Positions 33,240 through 44,301 of a DNA stretch of 64,000 nt are shown here, piece by piece. A program made the position numbers and the translations under genes. Numbering within the stretch: position 1 is the first letter of the stretch; each line of letters starts with the position of its first letter. Under the pieces are notes generated by a model. It had not been told where the DNA came from, did not search any database, and saw only the letters and a list, made by a program, of their open reading frames with translations. The DNA is from Asterias amurensis (lineage: Eukaryota > Echinodermata > Asteroidea > Forcipulatida > Asteriidae). The stretch covers positions 11,847,761-11,911,760 of the forward strand of contig NC_092656.1 in assembly GCF_032118995.1 (NCBI RefSeq). The letters are read 5' to 3'.

Positions 33240-33365
33240 TTTACCTCTTTAATAGATGTTAAGTTTTAATCGGGGATAAAAAAAAAATTAAAACAAATGG
33301 TGTACCCAAATTAACATAACAGTGCTAATACACATCGGTGTATAGGGTAACCCAAAATGATTATT
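33240..33365 (+). mobile_element. SINE family 2, tail fragment
   Basis: CAGTGCTAATACACATCGGT, then GTATAGGGTAACCCAAAATG, matches the tail of the copy at 48054 in the same orientation. The preceding TTAATCGGGGATAAA is an inverse tail piece, so two fragments may meet here. Confidence 0.55.
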
Positions 33366-33380
33366 TCCGCTTTTGAACAA

Positions 33381-33766
33381 ACACTTCACACTATTGGTAA
33401 TAATTGTCAAAGACTAGTCTTCTGACTTGGTGTATCTCAACATATGCATAAAGTAACACACCTGTGAACATTTTAGCTCAGTTGGTCGTCGAAGTTGCGA
33501 GATATTAATGAAAGAAAAAACACCATTGTCACACGACGTTGTGTGCTCTCAGATGCTTGATTTCGAGACCTCAAATTCTAAATCGGAACTCTCGAAATCA
33601 AGGTCGTGGACAACATTATTTATTTCTCGTAAACTACGTTACTTCAGCAGAGGGAGCCGTTTATCGATGTGTTTTATACCATATCAACGGCTCCCCATTA
33701 CTCTTAACCAAATAAGGTTTATGCTAATAATTATTTTGAGTAATTACTAGTGTCCGATGCCTTTTT
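33381..33766 (+). mobile_element. Family A MITE
   Basis: Starts CACTTCACACTATTGGTAAT and ends TAATTACTAGTGTCCGATGC. The internal palindrome has drifted (GAGACCTCAAATTCTAAATC, GGAACTCTCG). Confidence 0.83.
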
Positions 33767-34064
33767 ATGATTGTACCGACCTATTATGCCTAACCCTTTA
33801 AAGGTTTACCAAATTTACAATTTATATTTACGTTAGCCTTAAAAGAGATGAATACGTTTGGTAATACAGAAGAAAGAGACGGCTCGTTTGCTCTGAGTGC
33901 CTCATTGTTGCCATGTATGGATTATACGGAGATGATTTAATTACGTGAAGACGATCTACCGGTAATGTTTAGTTAGCTTTAACAATAATTATAAATGTAA
34001 TAAGTTGTAAATCGATGTGTATGGGTTTACTCCATTCGGATGGAATTGAATCAAAGGGAGATGT

Positions 34065-34192
34065 AATGTATAAAACCCACGAGGCTTGGCTGTGGAGACA
34101 TTGCAGACGATCTTGTTGGAAACGTTAACTTTATTTGAGTTTTAATTTATTCAACTCTACAGACTTAACTTTCTGATGGCAGGGACCATCCA
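34065..34192 (+). promoter_or_regulatory. Possible promoter and first exon
   Basis: GTATAAAACC at about 34067 is a reasonable TATA box. About 30 bp downstream is AGACATTGCAGACG, then an ATG at 34174 in TTTCTGATGGCAGGGACC, giving M-A-G-T-I-Q before a donor-like CAG|GGTAAGG. No following exon is recognised. It could supply a 5' UTR exon to the GPCR at 36907, whose upstream acceptor is at about 36838, but the frames do not continue. Confidence 0.25.
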
Positions 34193-34328
34193 GGGTAAGG
34201 CAACAGCTGCTTTAAATGCCCTGAACAGAATCCGTACTGCAGGGGTATTTAACTAAGAGCATCGCATAACGCAACATAATGCTGTTATGGTTGAAGATCT
34301 CCAGCAAGATAAGGGAACATAATGTACA

Positions 34329-34535
34329 TAGACGATGTGACCTCTGACGTTACACGAAAACCATAACATGATTCGCGCGTATACCACCGGGCAAAACCTT
34401 TGTGTTTTGGCAACCAGTTAGAAAGTGTACGCAATCTTACTGTGACTGCGCAACTCAGTGCCCGGCGAAACATGACGTATAGAGTGTTTTGTCAACAGAG
34501 GGCGGTTTGAATGTAAACATAGGTCACATCGTCTA
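34329..34535. mobile_element. 207-bp MITE with 15-bp perfect inverted ends
   Basis: TAGACGATGTGACCT (34329-34343) and AGGTCACATCGTCTA (34521-34535) are exact inverses. The TA at each outer edge would fit a TA target duplication of the mariner type. The middle is non-coding. Confidence 0.75.
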
Positions 34536-35639
34536 TAAGATCTAAATTGAATAAAAAAACTTGTGCAGTTGTCAACAATGACTCTCATTCGGCACAGGAG
34601 TTATATTTTATTTAATTTGAAGATGGTTAGTTTGATCTTTTTGTTTAAGCATGATTTCCATACATCATTCATTTTGTTGCACGCCAGCCATACCTATTTT
34701 TTTGAAATTTCCCCTTTGCTGTCTCTCACAAGGGCATCGTTGTCAACTTCGTTTAAATGGACACTGCTACTTGTTTTGATGTCATTTTTTGTCGTTGGTG
34801 TTGATGTTGATTGAAAGATACTCGGTCAATGTAATCAAAACAGTATTCGAATAGTGTCTCTGAGGTATATACCTCAATATAAGATTCACTAGCCTTAAGT
34901 GCCATGCGTAAAAGCCAAAAATGGTTAACCATGAATTAATAATGGAAGTGTGTGCGTGTGTCCGTGAATTGCCGTTGTAAGCTTACTGGACCGTTAGAAA
35001 CTCAATGCTTTTAGCGATGTGCATGCGTTTGGGAGACAGATAAAAGGACTCGGCAAATTCGGTCGATATTATGCAAAAGTTAACTTTATCATACAAAATG
35101 TCACGACATTTAAAACGTTTATTAATAACCCGTATTGGTGAACCAGTGTTGAGTAGTGAGGCTTCTGATGGGTTTACCAAACAATCCCCTTCGTGGCGGA
35201 TAGATAGCGTGGCATGTACTACATTCTATTATTATGAAATCCAATGACTATATCTGAGCCTAAATTAATTTGGTTCTCACTGTAGGTACACGATTCCTTT
35301 TTAATGCAATGACTCAATATTTATTCACGTAGTTATTCTGAACACATCGTGCCAAATAGTACGGATTTGTCAGTCGTGTGAATGGTGCGTGTGGTGAAGA
35401 GTGCAGCGGGTGGGGGGGGGGGGGGGGTTGATGACAAAAGCAAAGGCAATGTGGCCTGTGAAATCACTTTACAAATTGAGAACCCACTAAGCATAGTATA
35501 GTCTACCAATTGGCACGATTTTTTTTTTTACCAAAAGTGTCCAATGGCTTTTAACATTATTCAGCCTTTGGCTGAGAGGTTTGAGTGTTCTTAAACAAAC
35601 CCAATAATAAGTAGGCATATAATATAACATATCAACGTC
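34536..35639. other. No gene seen
   Basis: A 65-codon frame on the minus strand (34983-35180) has no family signature. A G16 run lies at 35412-35427. Confidence 0.35.
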
Positions 35640-36310
35640 AGACTATAGATTGAATGTTCAAAATTGATTGTAGAAACATTTCCACCCTGGCTCTCGCAGG
35701 CAGAAAGGTTCCGTTTGTTCTATAGTTTTTAAGTGGTACCCCTCGTAGCGTAAGTAACGCATACATTTGAATCAGTATGGCCCATTGAATATAAGTCCCT
35801 GAAGAGTCTTTCCGTTGAGCGTTTCGTCCGAAAAGTAGTGGCTAAGTAGACTTAAGACAGTGTACGCTATTGGTAATTGTCAAAGATCAGTCTTCTCACT
35901 TGGTGTATTTCAACAAATGCATAAAATAACAAACCTGTGAAAATTTGAGCTCGATCGGTCGTCGGAGTTGCAAGATGAAAGAAAAAACACCCTTGTACGT
36001 CACACGAAGTTGTGTGCGTTTAGATGGTTGATTTCGAGACCTCAAGTTCTAAACTTGGGGTATCGAAATCAAATTCGTGGAAAATTACTCCTTTCTCCAA
36101 AACTAGGTCACTTCATAGGAAGCTGTTTCTCACAATGTTTTATACCACTAACCTCTCCCCATTCTCGTTACAAAGTAAGGTGTTATGCTGATAATTATGT
36201 TGACTAATTACCAATAGTGTCCACTGCCTTTAAGTTATTCCTAGCAATGTGACGCGACGTAGCAAGGATTTCCAAGTATGCCGTTTTGTCTCCTACATTG
36301 AGATTTCTTT
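35640..36310 (+). repeat. Dispersed repeat, copy 2, interrupted by a family A MITE
   Basis: Matches 8205-8490 from GATTGTAGAAACATTTCCAC through CTAAGTAGAC (35850), and again from GTTATTCC (36234) through CAAGGATTTCCAAGTATGCC and a T run at 36306. The gap is exactly the family A element at 35852-36233. Confidence 0.72.
35852..36233 (+). mobile_element. Family A MITE, full-length, inside another repeat
   Basis: Begins TTAAGACAGTGTACGCTATT and ends AGTGTCCACTGCCTTTAA. The host repeat's other copy has no insert at the matching point (GTAGACTTTATGCG near 8395), so the ends and the TTAA duplication are supported directly. Confidence 0.9.
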
Positions 36311-36906
36311 TTTTTTTTTTTTTTTGCAGATTATGGTTACCCATGAAAAACATGGGAATCCCATGGGAATCCAAGTTGTATTTTTTTTATGAAGGGCATA
36401 ATAAAACACAGGCGTGGAAGCTGTAAATAGCTCCTGTGTGTGGTGATGGCCAGGATCCCTACACAAAATTGTTTGGTGGCTGTTGGCAAATTTCCTGAAG
36501 GGGTTCAAACCAAGCGCTTCAATTTATCTGAAAAAAAACTGTTGAATATCAAATTAGGTTCCGCTGATTGTAAAAAGAGGGCCGTGGTCCAAACTGAGTC
36601 ATAATACCAATTTCGGCGGGAAAATTTCTCCGGGTCAATTTTAATCCAGAAACTTTATCTTAGATCCACCCATTCCAGGAAAATTTAATTTGTTTAAACG
36701 TGCTCATGGTTGCGTAACAATGCTTGTTTGCCAGCATCTTTGATATTCGCCTGCCGTTAAAGGCGATTTAAAATCATGTTATGTTCGGCTTAATGCATTG
36801 GTTCATGTTCTTTCTTATGTTGTTGTTTGTACGCAGGATCGGACCAACTTAATTTTGGTGTCTGCTCGGATTCCGCTCGACGGTGGATCATCTTAAAGAA
36901 CCCGCC

Positions 36907-37938
36907 ATGGCAGCACCGCATCAACAAGAAGTAAATGATACCGAAATCTTTATCCACAACCATCCACCTCCAACTCTCGTCACAATCGAGCTGATGCTTG
37001 GCATCTTCGGCATCGTAGGCAACGGCCTAGTCTGTCTGACCGTGATTAGAGCACGCTCCATGCACAACCTAACCAACTACCTGATTCTCAACTTAGCAGT
37101 GGCTGATATCTGTGTATGCCTGTGTCTGGTCGTGTTCTCTGAGAAGGTCTTTCTGGCCTTCTCTCCTCAGGGCCAGGTTGCTGGAAGCATCTACTGCATC
37201 CTCTGTGCTGACAAGAACGCCACTTGGTTCTTCACCTACTCGGCCGTTCTCGCTCTGACTCTGGTTACACTCGAGCGGTACATTGCCATAGTCTACCCTT
37301 TCCATTACCCTCGCTTCTTCACCGGGGTAAAAACAGCATGCTACGCCATTATCTGCTGGGTAATTGCCTTCTTGATCGAGCTCCCGTACCTGTTTGTGCC
37401 CAAGTACAGTTTAGACGACAAGGCATGCTACTACGTTCATCTTGAACCGGTTATCAAGGGTGTCACAGCGCTCAACACAGCCGTGATAACCTTCATTGCA
37501 CCACTTGCGTGCATGGTGTTCTCCTATTGGCGAATCATCCGCTGTTTGAGGATGAGGGCACAAGATCTGATTAAAGAAGGCACTCAGTCCCCGGCTTATG
37601 AGCTTCTCGACGCCTCTAAAAAGGTCGTCAAGACGCTCTTGGTGGTAACGGTGATCTTCGTCATCACTTGGATACCGATCCAGACTTGCTGCTCAGTGCT
37701 CAGTGTTTATCCTGCATTGGGAAGTGAGTTGTGGTTCAATCGGCTCTACAGCGACCTCCGAACCGTCGGTTACATCAACTCAGTCTTAAACGTCATCGTT
37801 TATTCTATCAAGTACAAGCAGTTCCGCAAAGCTTTCAAGTCCATTCTTTGCCCTGCATCTTGGAACCGAGTGAATCCTGTAAATGGTGAGATATACGACA
37901 CCAGTAAGGGGTATACCAATAACACACATGTATCATAA
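36907..37938 (+). CDS. Class A (rhodopsin-family) GPCR, orphan, intronless CDS
   Basis: A 343-residue plasma-membrane receptor that should couple an unknown ligand to G proteins. The start is the first ATG in frame (CCCGCCATGG, a strong context); an in-frame stop lies at 36850. Features: sequon N10; GN at 38-39 in TM1; NLAVAD (62-67) in TM2; TM3 ending E-R-Y at 123-125; W151 in TM4; C174 in the second outer loop, with C97 or C100 as its likely partner; P199 in TM5; TWIP (254-257) in TM6; NVIVY (295-299) in TM7, where the usual proline of NPxxY is valine; then the helix-8 segment YKQFRKAFKSIL. Overall this fits peptide-receptor-like echinoderm GPCRs, many of which are single-exon. I cannot name the ligand. 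A likely 3' splice site (TTTGTACGCAG, to 36838) suggests a spliced 5' UTR. Confidence 0.93.
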   Translation: MAAPHQQEVNDTEIFIHNHPPPTLVTIELMLGIFGIVGNGLVCLTVIRARSMHNLTNYLILNLAVADICVCLCLVVFSEKVFLAFSPQGQVAGSIYCILCADKNATWFFTYSAVLALTLVTLERYIAIVYPFHYPRFFTGVKTACYAIICWVIAFLIELPYLFVPKYSLDDKACYYVHLEPVIKGVTALNTAVITFIAPLACMVFSYWRIIRCLRMRAQDLIKEGTQSPAYELLDASKKVVKTLLVVTVIFVITWIPIQTCCSVLSVYPALGSELWFNRLYSDLRTVGYINSVLNVIVYSIKYKQFRKAFKSILCPASWNRVNPVNGEIYDTSKGYTNNTHVS

Positions 37939-38173
37939 GTATGTTTTACTTAAAACTGAAACAAGAGGGTCCGACTACAGAAATTATCAATCGCTGGCTC
38001 ACTTCAATCGAGGAGACGCCCGCGTTGACCAGTCGGTGATCTACCAGCTCGGTTATCTTGACAAAACATCCGTGTTTGGGAGACCAGTAGTTTGACATTT
38101 AGTGCGCGTGCTTTGTGCGTACGGGCTTAGGGATTTAGACGAGAGTTGGCTTGAAGCCGTATCCAAAGTCGAA

Positions 38174-38492
38174 TTAAAAGGAATAATATTAATAATGATA
38201 ATAATAATAAGAATAATAAGAATAATAATAACTGTGTTTATAACGCAAATTTCAACAAAGGATAGAAAGGGTCAAATATATTTTCGATAAGTGCACTGGG
38301 CTCTCTTACAAGCGTTACACAACCCACGGGACCAACGGTTTAACGTCCCATCCGAAGGACGAAGCAATGGTTAAGTGTCTTGCTTAAAAAAACAAGTGTC
38401 ACGACTGAGGGATTCGAAGACCCACACTCTGCTGATCAGAAACACCAGCGTTTGAGTTCAGTGCTCTTGACCGCTCAGCCACGACACTTCCA
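38174..38492 (-). mobile_element. tRNA(Leu/Ser)-like SINE
   Basis: Minus strand: GTGTCGTGGCTGAGCGGTCA, AGAGCACTGAACTCAAACGC, then GTGTGGGTCTTCGAATCC form a long-variable-arm tRNA-like head. Next come TTAAGCAAGACACTTAACCA and GATGGGACGTTAAACCG, typical marine-invertebrate SINE body phrases, and a (TTA)n tail at about 38184-38232. The copy at 50109-50290 is related. Confidence 0.72.
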
Positions 38493-38844
38493 CAAGTCCA
38501 CTCTAAGACGTGGATTCGAAAAGGGCCATGTATAGTCTACATCGGGATATCAGGGATCACTGAGAGGTCAAAGGTTGATCACCATATAGCGGGGGCATGA
38601 CTCGTTTTCAATACTGTAAATAATTGCTGGACAAAGTAAACCGACTGAAGTTATGGAACATCGAAAATAGAGTGTGTTTAAACAAGTAACGGATTCGGGA
38701 TATCATGCTCAACCAATAGAACTGCTTCGTGACATACTTTGTACACCTGGACTTACACAGCTGTTTTGCAGTCACTTTGTGTGCGTTGCTTTGTCACGTA
38801 CACTTAGTGCATCCGTTCATTCATCACTGTATGAACAACTGGGT

Positions 38845-39055
38845 TCATACTTACGGAGATCGAGAACAAAACAGGAAAGGGAAACAATATTGGTATCCAT
38901 GGGGGCGGGATTTCTCAATAGGTTGCTCCAAAAATCAAGGAATTGTGTGTACAACGTCTATTCGAGGTACGTTCAGCGTACATGGACAAGTGAAAGAACA
39001 CAAGATTTCTCCCCAGGGATACACAAAGAGAAGGGTGTGTGGATGTGTGTCACAT
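38845..39055 (+). repeat. Dispersed repeat, copy 2 (partner 21905-22095)
   Basis: Same landmark order as its partner, starting TTACGGAGATCGAGAACAAA. Open frames here are not conserved between the two copies, so I do not consider it coding. Confidence 0.6.
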
Positions 39056-39382
39056 AATGTTTGATGTCCCAATTGTGTGGACTACTTTTGATCGCGGGTC
39101 CACACTTCGTGGGCGTGCTTTTTTCAATTTTTCCTAACTAATATGCCTACAACGGATTAGGCCCACATATTCACAGGTTTTTCATTGGATGTATACGGGT
39201 TGACAACACAAAACATCAACACTATCTAAGACTATTTTGTTAGCTCTAAAAACTATCTTAGCCTACCTTTAACACTTCCACTTATAGCAAGGTTTATGAT
39301 GTTAAAGGCACTGGACAATTTATTGGTAGACATTTCGAACTGTTATTGTGACGTACCATTCTGTATAGCCTGCACCTTACCA

Positions 39383-39631
39383 GGGCCCTATTTCATGGCT
39401 CTGCTTACCGCTGAATTCTGCGCTTTAAATCTCGATTCCCCGCTTAAACGTGCAAGCGACGAATTTCTGCGCTGGCCTTGGCGTAGAATGCCTGGTAACG
39501 TGGAGTACGCACGCGCAGAGCATAAATTCGCTGCTTAATCGTTAAATTCGAGTGCCGTATGCACAGAATTCCCTACTTCCGTAAGCGCCAATTATGTGCT
39601 TACGGTAAGCAGAGCCATTAAATTTTGCCCT
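39383..39631. mobile_element. Family D foldback MITE
   Basis: GGGCCCTATTTCATGGCTCT at the left, GCAGAGCCATTAAATTTTGC CC at the right. GCTTACCGCTGAATTCTGCG is mirrored by GTGCTTACGGTAAGC. Confidence 0.8.
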
Positions 39632-40060
39632 GTTATGTTATCGCCATATAGCTATAGGCCGTTGAAGGTTTTGTGCTTTTCCAGACTTCAACAAAGAACA
39701 AGAGTAGAATTCCTATAACAAGAAATAATCTCGTAAATAATCTCGTAAATAATCAATGTTGACATTCATTTTTGTAAAATAGAATAATTAATTATTATTT
39801 GTTCGACCGTGCGAATTTCTACAGAAGCGGGTCGTGTGTTTACATTATTATGGCTTCGTTTGATTTCATTAAAACGTACGGCAATCCCGTGGGAGCGGTG
39901 TGGCAATTTGTCGGATGAAAAGCTGTGCTATGAAATGTAATGGAATTGCTGTGATTATTTTCAATTAATATTTATGTTAGACATGTATTATTTAATGTGA
40001 CAATGGGAAACGAGACACTGATTTTTAATCAGTTATTTTCTGATCCGGTTCTCAACTCAG

Positions 40061-40418
40061 TTAAAGGAACACGTTGCCTTGGTCTTTAGTAACCGTTTGT
40101 CATAATGCATATGGTTGGAAAGATGTTGTAAAAGTAAAAAAACAATGATCCACACAAAAACGCCTCGAAATTGCACGGTTTTCCTTTTACATCGTTGACT
40201 AACACGGTCGGCCATTTATGGGAGTCAAATTTTTGACTCCAATAAAAAAAAATGGCCGACCGTCTAGTTAGTTCGCAAAGTAAATTGAACACCACGCAAT
40301 TTCGAGGCAAATTTTTTAAAGATCATAATTGTATTCTACTTTTAAAACATCTTAACAAACGGTTATAAACGCTTTTTATAGATCAACTCGTCCGATCCAA
40401 GGCAACGTGTTCCTTTAA
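40061..40418. mobile_element. Family B foldback MITE, copy 2
   Basis: TTAAAGGAACACGTTGCCTT to AACGTGTTCCTTTAA, flanked by TTAA. Centre near 40235 (GGAGTCAAATTTTTGACTCC). The arms are less alike than in the copy at 9290. Confidence 0.88.
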
Positions 40419-40487
40419 TGTCACTCTTGAAATAGACCTTTCGGTTATAGAAGATCGTAAGGAAATAGGGAAATAACATAATTGCTC

Positions 40488-40733
40488 TTAAAGGCACTGG
40501 ACACCATTGTTAATTACCCAAAAATAAATGTAAGCATAAAAACTGGCTTGGTAATTAGCAAAGGGGAGCTGTTTGGAAGTATACAAGTGAGACACGGCTC
40601 CCTCTGAAGTTAGTAACGTAGTTTCTTTTGAGAAAGAAGTAATTACTCAGTAAACTATCTGAACTGATTTCGAGACCTCAGCTGAGGTCTCGAATTCAAG
40701 GCATCTGAAAGCACACAACTTGTGCGACATCTT
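40488..40733 (-). mobile_element. Family A MITE, reversed, 5'-truncated
   Basis: TTAAAGGCACTGGACACCAT through the GAGACCTCAGCTGAGGTCTC palindrome, ending at ACACAACTTGTGCGACAT. It belongs to the short-palindrome subfamily. Confidence 0.8.
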
Positions 40734-40789
40734 CCATTATACCCCCGAAACGTGAATCAAATTGCTGCTCGCAGACTCTTTAAATCGAA

Positions 40790-41150
40790 AAGACATTGAC
40801 ACTATTGGTAATTGCTCAATATACCACTGTTTGCATGAAAACTTACTTGGGAGAGCTGTTGATATGTACAACACATTATGAGAAACGGCTACTTCTATAA
40901 GTAGTAATTTGTGAGAAAGAGGTAATTTCTCACCACAGATTAAAATACTTCAGGCCTAAAATTTTCTTTTTTCTTTGCATCTGAAAGCCAGGAAAAAAAA
41001 TAATAGTTGTAAAATAGTTTTTTTTTTATTCAATATTCTCTTGCAACTTCGATGGTCAACAGAGTCAAATTGTTTACAGGTTTGTTATTTTATAAATAAT
41101 AATGGGATACACCAAGTGAGAATATACTTGTCTTTAACTCACAAAATTAA
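40790..41150 (-). mobile_element. Family A MITE, reversed, diverged
   Basis: ACATTGACACTATTGGTAAT, then GAGAAACGGCTACTTCTATA and ATACACCAAGTGAGAATATA. The central palindrome is lost (AAATACTTCAGGCCTAAA). It follows the previous copy by ~57 bp. Confidence 0.7.
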
Positions 41151-41894
41151 CTTGTTTCCAGAATTCAAAGGAAATCACGTGCCGTTTCTTCAAACGCAAT
41201 TACTCAAACTCGCTTCAATAATTCGCTTATAACCATTCCCGCCCTTTTCCAATTTGGCATCACTTATGGAACCGAAATAGAAGGAATCAAAACGACCGTC
41301 GGCAGCCACTTCCAATACTCGCTTCCAAAATTTGATTCAAAGGCAAAAAAAAAAAAAAAAAAAAAACGCGGCCTACATTGAGTTACAATTAAAAGAGACG
41401 GAAAATCATTCCTTTTGCTGTATCCTTCAATTTTACAACTGATCTAAAATACCTTAAAGGCAGGCCTATATTGGTATCCTCCTAAATAATTTTTCCTATA
41501 TAACTCATTATAGGTAATTTCAAACTGATTGGTCACCGTTACTATACAGTCCAAAAGGACTCACGTCCTCGGTGCTCTCGATGGTATCCAGAACTGTAGT
41601 TTAATACGAAAGTGTATGGCCGGGGCAGGGCTGATAACACTGTAGAAACTAGTGCAAAACTGACCTTGGTGTGCATAGACTTTCTATAAGTTTGACTTCT
41701 ATGTTTGTGATACGGCAAGGTTTGTGTTTCGCAATTTGCTTTCGAACAATAGTTCCATATTTCGTGTTTGAGCAACCTTTCCATACTGTTTTGTAGCTCT
41801 GTGACTAGTTATCAGTTTGAATAAAGATCATTCAATCCATGTGTTGCGGTTAAAAAATTTAAAAAAATAAAAAAACTTAGTGTTCCTTCTATCT

Positions 41895-42280
41895 TTAAAG
41901 GCAGTGGCCACTATTGATAATTACTCAAAATAATTATCAGCATAAAACCTTACTTGGTGACGAGTAATGGGGAGAGGTTGACAGTAAAAAACATTGTGAG
42001 AAACGGCTCCCTCTGAAGTGACGTAGTTTTCGAGAAAGAGGTAATTTTCCATGAATTTGATTTCGATACCTCAAGTTATAGAATTTGAGGCCTCGAAATC
42101 AAGCGTCTGAAAGCACACAACTTCGTGTGACAATGGTGTTTTTTCTTTCATTAATAACTCGCAACTCCGACGACAAATCGAGCTCAAATTTTCACAGGTT
42201 GGTATTTTTATGCATATGGTGAGATACACCAAATGAGAGACTAGTCTTTGACAATAACCAGTAGAGACCAGTGCCTTTAA
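41895..42280 (-). mobile_element. Family A MITE, full-length, reversed
   Basis: TTAAAGGCAGTGGCCACTAT to GAGACCAGTGCCTTTAA. Its right part is the source of the tandem duplication described at 42053-42634. Confidence 0.88.
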
Positions 42281-42634
42281 GGTCGGTACGTTGGTATCCA
42301 CGTATATTCAATCACAGCATTCTAAAGTGACGTAATGGACACCGAATTTGATTTCGATACCTCAAGTTATAGAATTTGAGGCCTCGAAATCAAGCGTCTG
42401 AAAGCACACAACTTCGTGTGACAATGGTGTTTTTTCTTTCATTAATAACTCGCAACTCCGACGACAAATCGAGCTCAAATTTTCACAGGTTGGTATTTTT
42501 ATGCATATGGTGAGATACACCAAATGAGAGACTAGTCTTTGACAATAACCAGTGGAGACCAGTGCCTTTAAGGTCGGTACGTTGGTATCCACGTATATTC
42601 AATCACAGCATTCTAAAGTGACGTAATGGACACC
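42053..42634. repeat. 291-bp tandem duplication, almost identical units
   Basis: Units 42053-42343 and 42344-42634 agree base for base in my reading except A at 42263 versus G at 42554. Each holds about 230 bp of family A sequence plus ~63 bp of flank ending GTAATGGACACC. It is a very recent duplication that began inside the MITE. Confidence 0.93.
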
Positions 42635-42884
42635 GTTAGTAAAACAAAATTTTGTATACAGAAAATGTTCGGGGTTTTATAAGCGTAAGCATCAATGGCA
42701 CAACTTTATTCCATAAAGGTAACATGCTCTCTCGTTTGAATAATAATATTCTGATCACTATATAACCAAGTTGAATTCAGATAAAAATCTGAAATTGCTC
42801 ATCCCTGTCATCTGCAGTTGTCACCTTTTTATAGTTTCAATCGATTAGATTGAATTCTAGTTATACAACTTTAAATGCACTCGT

Positions 42885-43011
42885 CGGTTTCACAAAACTC
42901 TTGCTAACTTAAGATTAATCTTAGGAATTAGGACGATTTCTAACTCTTTACTGTAGCATGCAAACCCAAGTCGAGATAAGACGAGTCCTAACTCTTTGTG
43001 AATTCGACCCC
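42885..43011. mobile_element. Small foldback MITE, ~127 bp
   Basis: GGTTTCACAAAACTC at the left is mirrored by ACTCTTTGTGAATTCGACCCC at the right, with TTAAGATTAATCTTA and AAGTCGAGATAAGACGAGTC inside. The elements at 47582, 47739, 56258 and 56406 share this TTTCACAAAG/CTTTGTGAA layout. Confidence 0.62.
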
Positions 43012-43354
43012 TGGACATCATTGCATGGTAATTACTCAGCATTGTCAGCATAAAAGCTAACTTGGTAGAGAGCTGTTGATAGTGTTAAACATTATGAGAA
43101 AGGCGGCTCCCTCTGAAGTAACGTAGTTTTCGAGAAAAATATTTGAGTTGAATTCGAAACCTCAGCTGAGTCCCCGAATTGAAGCATCTGAAAGCAAACA
43201 AAACAAAATTGCAACAATAGTGTTCTTTCTTTCATTATTCTCTTGCAACTTTGATGACCAATTGAGTACAAATTTGTGCAGGTTTGCTATTGCATTTATA
43301 ATGCTGGGATAGACCTATACTTTGACAATTACCAAAGATGTCCAGTGCCTTTAA
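43012..43354 (-). mobile_element. Family A MITE, short-palindrome subfamily
   Basis: CTGGACATCATTGCATGGTA to AAGATGTCCAGTGCCTTTAA, with CTCAGCTGAG at the centre. It abuts the previous element. Confidence 0.78.
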
Positions 43355-44280
43355 GAGGGTAACATCGTTGACAGACACCAATCTATGACGTAGGCTACAC
43401 TTTAACAAAATTTGGTTACGATTGTTATTCTATTGTTATGTTTCCAACATAATATTGTAATCTTTCCGCTAAAAATAATAATATATGCCTATTAATAGTT
43501 TTCACTTTATAGCATAACAATGTTTTGCTCTCGTTAACTAACTTAGTATTGTGTTAAGTTGTTTTCGCTTGAATGCCAGGCCTATATAGAGCTTGCACTT
43601 ACAAATAACCACGTTGTTATGTTTTGCTCAGGTTTATAAGTAATTATGTTTAATCTATTCGCTATAATGCTAGGCCTATATTGTATAACTTGCACAATGC
43701 ACAAGATGTTGCCGGGAAAATGTATTTTTTAGTGCCATGTGTCTTTATTCGTTGGTGCCTATACATAAATCACCAGGAGAGAGGCGTGTTTAATTACAAT
43801 GAAATATCTCGTCGTTCGTATTACAATTAAACACAGCACCGCTTTTATGTTTGTGTAATAAGTAAGAGTATTGGATTTTCCTCTTTGAAAGCTGCACTTA
43901 ATGAAAACAAAGGGATTCTGGTCACGTTTCCTGTATAAGAAGAACTTGTCTGTGACAGGGATCATGATGGGGTTAACCAAAAACCTCGTCTATCAAATAA
44001 AAAACGTGGGGTAAAGAAGTACATCAGCTTTGGACAGATGCATTTTCAGAAACCTTTCCCTTCGAAGTATTGTTTAAAAAGGGAGTAAAAGTGTAGCGAC
44101 GACATCTTTCACGGCCGTTTAAAACAGGCAGGGTCGTTGCCGTGTGGGATAGGGCCCTCGCCAGCTCGGTATAAATCCGGTTCCGTCCGTGTGCGTATAG
44201 TCTTGATGCAACACGTTCTCGTTTGCTTCACACACATCGCGGCCAACTCACCGATAGAGCTCGCATCCAATAGTGTCGAG
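43355..44280. other. No gene seen
   Basis: AT-rich to 44040, then a more GC-rich stretch with short overlapping frames on both strands and no family signature. Confidence 0.3.
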
Positions 44281-44301
44281 GCGAGTGAGAGGCGTGTGCA
44301 C

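Noticed and set aside
36883-36906. GPCR start at an upstream GTG
   Set aside because: An animal nuclear gene is expected to start at ATG. The ATG at 36907 has an excellent context and lies before TM1.
37093-37305. Antisense frame in the GPCR
   Set aside because: It is a shadow of a well-conserved receptor coding sequence with no features of its own.
42071-42592. Two identical 76-codon proteins
   Set aside because: They arise from the 291-bp duplication of family A sequence. The same peptides appear in inverse or shifted form at other MITE copies.
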